Source of the DNA: Zonotrichia leucophrys gambelii
Lineage: Eukaryota; Chordata; Aves; Passeriformes; Passerellidae
NCBI RefSeq assembly: GCF_028769735.1
Contig: NC_088171.1
Coordinates: 90,566,912 to 90,630,911, forward strand
Direction: 5' to 3'
DNA length: 64,000 bases
Shown: positions 58,423 to 64,000 of the stretch, one piece after another
Numbering within the stretch: the first letter of the stretch is position 1
How the letters are laid out: every line of letters begins with the position of its first letter
The notes under the pieces: generated by a model
What the model saw: the letters and a program-made list of their open reading frames with translations, nothing else
What the model was told of the DNA's origin: nothing
Databases searched by the model: none
Program-made: the position numbers and the translations under genes

Positions 58423-61400
58423 ACATCATGTTCAGAAATCTATCTTAGGGACAGAAAAGCATCTTTCATTGTAGAAATTGGAAGATATGTAGCGAAAGTG
58501 AAGGAAGAGAAGTTAAGGGTAGAAAGAACCAGAACAATCTCATGTTAGGACTGTGCAATAAAACTGGAGTAGATTTCAATTTTCAGATTAAGACAGATAA
58601 ATGTAGGTGTCTACATGTGAAGTAGGTGCTGCTGCTCTCCTTGTACTCAGCTAAATGTAATATAATGATGGGCTACACAGCTGAGCTTACATGGGTATTT
58701 CTTTCAGGGTGAACTGATTAACATAAAACTCCATTGAATCACACAGACTGACCCTGTCAGGATTCAAACTCTGACTTCAGAGACTGTGACTATTCTGTAG
58801 GGGTTCTATGTTTTCCTGGGCAAGAAAAGAGTTTTTCATGAGATCACTATTTGTGCGTTCTTCCGGTTCTTGGCTGGATGATCAGAGGCCCAAGAGGTTG
58901 TTTCATAAGTAATGAGAATTCTCAGCTACAAGTGCAGCAAATAAAAATAATCTTTCCACCAACAAAATGATATCTAATTAAAGTGTCTTTAGAAAAAAAA
59001 AAAAAAATGTAATTCAGACAACAGGCCTCTCAAATTCAGAATCTAATTTGGAAGTACCATTGACATTAACCTCATTCCAACCCGGTTGTTTTTGCAGGGG
59101 CATAAATTCCCATGTTTGTTAAGTGTAAGTGGATGATCAGCACTACAGATAACCCATTAAAGGTGTTCATAATTGAACCTTCAGAAGAGGCTTGAATAAA
59201 TGCATATGTCCCAGACACCACAAGCTTAATGATGATGGGAAAAGAGTACAGTGAACAGTTATTTGTAAGAAAATATTATCCATTTTATGATGCAAAGTTC
59301 CCATAGGAAAAAAAAAAAAAAGAAAAAAAGAGCAAGGAATGTGATCATATTATTGATATCTTTATAATAATGCAGACACTGACAGAGTAAATTAAGGTTG
59401 TATGAGCTATTTCAATTCTGGGGTTTTCAAATTTTTGAATGCTTGACTTTGCAACCTTAATAGCTTCTCTTAATATATTTTATGTGCAATTATATAAAGT
59501 GCAGTGCTTTTTGATTTATTGCAAATGAATATTCTTTGTTTGCTAGAGTCATGTACATCATTAGTTCAAGTGGAAGAGCAGCATTTAGATTATATGTGTT
59601 TGGAGTGTCATGCTATGCCTTTCTAAGGTATATCTGATCATGCTAAAACTCATGAAAACTCAGGGTGAGCAGAAAATGATGGATGTGATTCAAACCACTA
59701 ACTTTCTGGATATATTTGTAAATTTGTTCAAAAATCTCCAGGACTTATTTTAGAAATGAATTGCTATAAAAATACCATTAGTTTTTATTTGATAAAAATA
59801 TTAAAAATATTTTAAACCAGTTTCTTGAGGGTTTATTGTTCCTCTAGGAACATTAGAAAAACATTAGAACAAAAATTGCCTAATATAATGTTCAAAAAGT
59901 TACCTAAATAATATATATATAGTCTCATTAACTCCATATGAAACTAAGCTAAAAATATTATTAAGTCTTAAGTGAAATAAGACCTTTTGATAATTGCCTA
60001 AAAATAACATTTTTGAGATAAATCCCTGTGTAAAATCCCCCAGACCTTTTCATATGTAGATTCCCAGAGAGCAAGGAAGGAAACAAATTCTTAATTTGTC
60101 AGTAGTTTAATTTATCCCTTCATTTACTGAACGTTACTGAAACCTTCTTACAGCTTTTTACATAATTACTCCACTCAGGCATGGTATTGTTCCTTGTGCT
60201 ATTTACATTGTGTTATCTCCACCTTGCTCAACAGCATCCATCCTCACAGGGGGAGATTTTTCTTTCGAAACTGCTTAGTCATGGCACTAGTCCTTGTTGG
60301 CATGTTCTCTTCTTTGCTTCTCAAGGGAATTCTCGTGCAGTCATGGACAGAATCTCAGGAAAGGGAACAAGGCCTCAAACTGTGCCAGTGCTTGTTCTGT
60401 GTGTCCCAGGTGAGGACAGAGGTAATGAATATCACCTCCATTGCAGTCACTATTCCATTCCTCTCTTTGTAAGGCATGGTTTTATAATCTAAAAGGCAGT
60501 CTGCTGTACAGCTAATAAAAATAATTCCATCTAGAAAAGGGCAGGGACTTGGACACAGAACAATTTTTATTCATTCTCCATAGCTACTTCATTTCAGCAA
60601 CACGTTTGCATTAATAGAATGAGGCAAGATTTCACCTGAGAAGAGATGACATTTACCTGGATGTACAAAAGTAAAAACCCTTTTTTTACAGATTTTACAT
60701 TATTTTAGGATTTAATTTATTTGCAACATTTTCACAGACTTCAATCCAAATGAAACAAAAATGTGACGTTACAAAAAAATTTTGCATAAATAAAACTATC
60801 TCAAAAGTATAACTAAGAACATTGAAATATTCCCTCTGATAAATTTTTCTTTTTCATTTGAATATTAAAGATATAGAATAAATGTGAATATAAAATATAC
60901 AGAGATAAATATCAGTACATACTTTTTATAATTTTAAAATAAATGCAAAAATCTATTTCTGTAAAATAGAGGGAAAAAATTTTAAAAAGTGCTCACTTAA
61001 TCTCATTGAACATCAAGAGACAAAAGTAATTTTTTTTTTTATTTTCTATGTAAAAGCTGTGAAATTGACATATTTCCATCAATTATTTCACTTTAATGAA
61101 TCTTCATATTTTGCTAAAAATCTACTCAAACACTATGCTGGTGCCAGTAACCATTTCTTGCCCACAGAGAGACTATAACCTGTTTTCATGTTGACGTGGT
61201 TTTCAGAGATTCTGTAAAAGAGAGATTCTCTTGTAAATGAGAGGAATTGAGAGACACAGAAAGCAAGGTCTGAGAAGAACTTACACAGGGAAGTCTAGAG
61301 ACCATGTGCTGATTTCATGGTTTTTCAGGTGAGCAACACTACACATAGTTTTCAAAGCTCTTTATCAAAAGTACAGAAAACCCTGTCAAGAGCCATTATT

Positions 61401-63719
61401 GAGTATGACACAACTTTTGTTGTATCCTACAGAAAGACAGAAATTATTACTGATGGTTCTTTATTTTGCTGATTAATTTCTAACTTATGGATAATGTATA
61501 TCTATGGATAATTTGCATAGAAACAAATTTTGAGAAACTAAGAGTTTTCTGATTTTTCTATAGCTATCTCAGTGTAGTGTGGTACCAAGCAGTCTCAAAA
61601 ATGTTCAGTGATGAATATATATATATTTACTTTTGGTTGAATGCCATTTATTTATTATCACACCGATTTTAAGACCAACCCATTTTTTCATAAGTAAATA
61701 AAACTCTCTAGGTTCACACATGTGTTTCTTGTGTACATCTGGAAACATTTTTATCTGTAGTGGAATTTAAAAGTACTTTTGACAATTCAAAAGTAGTCAA
61801 AATGAGAAAAAGATCCCAGCAGATCATATGATGGTGTTAACATCACTAAAGTTATTGCTTTGTATTATACTACTTTTCTATTAAGTAAAATAATAGTAAA
61901 ATAAAAACCCATGAGGGTTTTGCTTTGTTGTTGTTGATACATCTGCAGCAGCAAATATCAAAATAAAAGAAAGCAAGAAAATGGAGAGAAAAGATTACTA
62001 CCAGTTATTCATGTTCTTCAGTAATGCCATTCTGGTCACTTCCTAAATCAGGGAAGGGAGATATAAAGAATTCATATTGTTACGGTTTTTTTGTATTGTA
62101 CAATTTCAGTGCTATCATTCATAATGTTTTGTTCTGAAACCACACAGAAAGGCTCTGATATTTGTGATGTTCACTTGTCAGCTGGTGTCCCTCCACATTT
62201 TCCCTATCCAGCAGTGGCTTGTACGGCTGTGGAACTTTTCAGTGTTGCAAGCAATAAATTGTCAGAGGCAAAGGAGGTGGATAGGGTCAAATACAACAGG
62301 CTTTGTGTTTCATGAAGATAAAGTTCTGGATCCTACTTGGTACTACTCTTAAAAGAGTGACTTTGGGCATCCCTTAAATGAGCTCACCTCATCTCACCTC
62401 TCACCTGTCTCCTGATTCCACTCCCTGTAGTTTGCTCAGAGTTAATGCTAGATAAAGTGGGAACTGTTTTTTGTTTTGCAGGACCTCTTCCCCATCCTCA
62501 GGATCTCTCTGATCACAGTGTGATATACTGATAGAATGAGAGTGGAAGGGAGTTGAAAGATCAGTCTTGTCTGCCATAGGTTGCTACTCTTCAGAGAAAA
62601 CTCTTTTCTTAAGTATTTTTTCCCTAAAAAGATAATACAGTTTCTGGAATTTCTTCCATCCTTCCAACCACTGCACAATAGGAGGAATTTTGTCATAAGT
62701 GTAAAAATGGTGAAAGACTCCTCATAGCTTTTCTCTTCCATAAATCCATGTCAAAGAAAGAAATTAAAAATTATTATTGTGCTTCACAGTAAGACCTCAG
62801 ATTCTATCACATCTTTTGAAGTCTGTAGTTTGCTGATGAAGCATGATCCATTTTAGAAGAATGCAGCTCTGTTGGACAGTCCAAGTTATTATTGGAAGAG
62901 TTGCACATTCTGCCAAATTCAGAATTCTCTTGGCCTGTTTTCTATATAATTAACATAAATTTGTATCAATCCTTGTTTGTATGAGCTTTATTGAGTAATA
63001 ACAGGTTGCTGCATTTTATATTTGCCTTGCATGTACTCTAATCAGAAATTTACTGGAACACAATCTGCAGCAATTTTAGTTAAAATTTCATATTTATAAA
63101 ACAAAAGTTACGACATAGATAATTTTATGCACACTTAAATTGGTGAAGCAAATGCATGTCCCAGGTATGTTCTTTTCCATTATATTTCCACAAATCTAAT
63201 TTTTTTTTTAAATGCAGGAAAATTCCTCAACAAATAATATCTATACTGTAAAATTAATTTGCAGATCACCTTGAAGCAATCCAGTTTCATTAATTCTTTT
63301 CTTTTAAATAATTGAAATCAGCAGTTTCTTCTGAAACTAACAAATAGCTGGTTTAGCCATATGGCTTTTTCTTCTGTCAAAAGAAATGCATGTATGCACT
63401 GAAAATAAGAAACAGGAATTTTTATGTGAAAAGATAGTTAATAAAAGGAACTACATTTGTATAAAAGTAGTGTTTAGCTTGGTAGTGCATCCTTAGTCAA
63501 ATCCTCAATATCTTTCATCCAACATTATAAAACTACTTATGTTCAATACCGATAAATGTGCTACTTTGTTAAGCTACAGCTGAAATAATGTTTCAAAGCT
63601 GCACTTGGCAAAACAATAATCAATGCATTTTGATAAAATCTCAATTTTATTTTTTGAGGATTTATTTCTAAACTGTTGGTACACTCTCCACCTTATAAAA
63701 AAATTAAATGTGTTCTGGT
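58423..63719. other. AT-rich unique DNA, no gene seen
   Basis: No gene recognised. A-runs lie at 58993-59007 and 59308-59332, and short TA repeats at 59914-59923 and 61617-61626. Two overlapping plus frames of 103 and 92 codons (60181-60492) have a hydrophobic start but no family match. The segment 60360-60400 faintly resembles CR1. Confidence 0.6.
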
Positions 63720-64000
63720 AGGATCGTCATCTGAACAGCAGCTTGAAGGGTGTTTGAAGTACCGCTGCTGTGTCTGAAAGACTCTGATCAGGACCTTGTT
63801 TGTCAGACTGCATGTTTGTCAACACTGACATATCAAAGAGGTCAGGTCAACAGCATTTCAGTATAAAGTGAGCAGGACAGGGTCAAATGGAAGCACTGAG
63901 CCCTGTACCAAGATCAGATGGGAAAAATGTGCAGTACATTTAAAGGGAGGCAACTGTCTCTCTTCGCTGAATGCAGGTGTATGTTTGTTGACCTGGGTGG
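63720..64000. promoter_or_regulatory. Candidate regulatory block with nuclear-receptor half-sites, cut by window end
   Basis: Repeat-free block. AGGTCA-GGTCAA, two directly abutting half-sites, lies at 63839-63850. AGGGTCA lies at 63879-63885 and TGACCT, the reverse half-site, at 63989-63994. AGGTCA and close variants are the known core of many nuclear-receptor response elements. The spacing (no gap, then 28 and about 103 bases) does not match one classic dimer element apart from the abutting pair. Function is inferred. The block continues beyond the window. Confidence 0.28.

Noticed and set aside
60360..60400. CR1-like string 'aaggcctcaaactgtgccag'
   Set aside because: An isolated 20-25-base similarity without flanking CR1 blocks. 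Too short to call.
1..64000. CRISPR arrays, operons, bacterial promoters, phage or plasmid systems
   Set aside because: The window is vertebrate nuclear DNA with CR1 LINEs. No regularly spaced repeats with unique spacers and no dense coding were seen.

Overview
This window looks like a piece of a bird chromosome with no recognisable gene. The diagnosis rests on the interspersed repeats. Many 5'-truncated CR1 LINE fragments are present in both orientations, and most keep the family's 3' end (a gatcttt / ttccaaccc stretch followed by an attctatgattct-like tail). The left edge carries a GC-rich endogenous-retrovirus LTR of a type I recognise from bird genomes. The rest is AT-rich (roughly 60-65 % by eye), CpG-poor and free of CpG islands. 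I cannot resolve the species.

No protein-coding gene, exon series, tRNA, rRNA or known small RNA could be supported. The open reading frames are short. The longest is 159 codons, on the minus strand at 6282-6761. None shows a recognised domain, and most look like chance, low-complexity tracts or repeats. The sensible reading is a gene desert or the inside of a very long intron.

Layout. 1-1105: minus-strand retroviral LTR. 1106-14460: AT-rich unique DNA with one GC-richer unclassified patch (10945-11560). 14470-15640: two CpG-retaining blocks that look like conserved non-coding elements. 16961-17042: short CR1. 18430-18900: another GC-richer unclassified patch. 21465-22205: remains of an ancient CR1-class LINE, minus strand, with a decayed reverse-transcriptase segment and a separate 3'-end piece. 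23360-29070: three short CR1 tails. 33640-33790: possible conserved element. 38228-38410: older CR1-X-like fragment. 39161-39938: purine-rich tract followed by a 455-base CR1. 42755-43869: a palindrome, a tandem pair of POU octamers and a hairpin. 45900-46160: block with two dyads. 47229-47310: hexanucleotide microsatellite. 51737-52420: longest CR1 fragment. 53344-53459 and 58345-58422: CR1 tails. 55740-57060: group of repeat-free, conserved-looking blocks. 63720-64000: block with several nuclear-receptor half-sites.

I found no previously undescribed multi-gene system. The items most worth checking are the candidate conserved blocks (14470-15640, 55740-57060, 63720-64000), the octamer tandem pair and the decayed LINE at 21465-22205. 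Calls of regulatory function are inference from sequence alone. Cross-species alignment would settle most of them.
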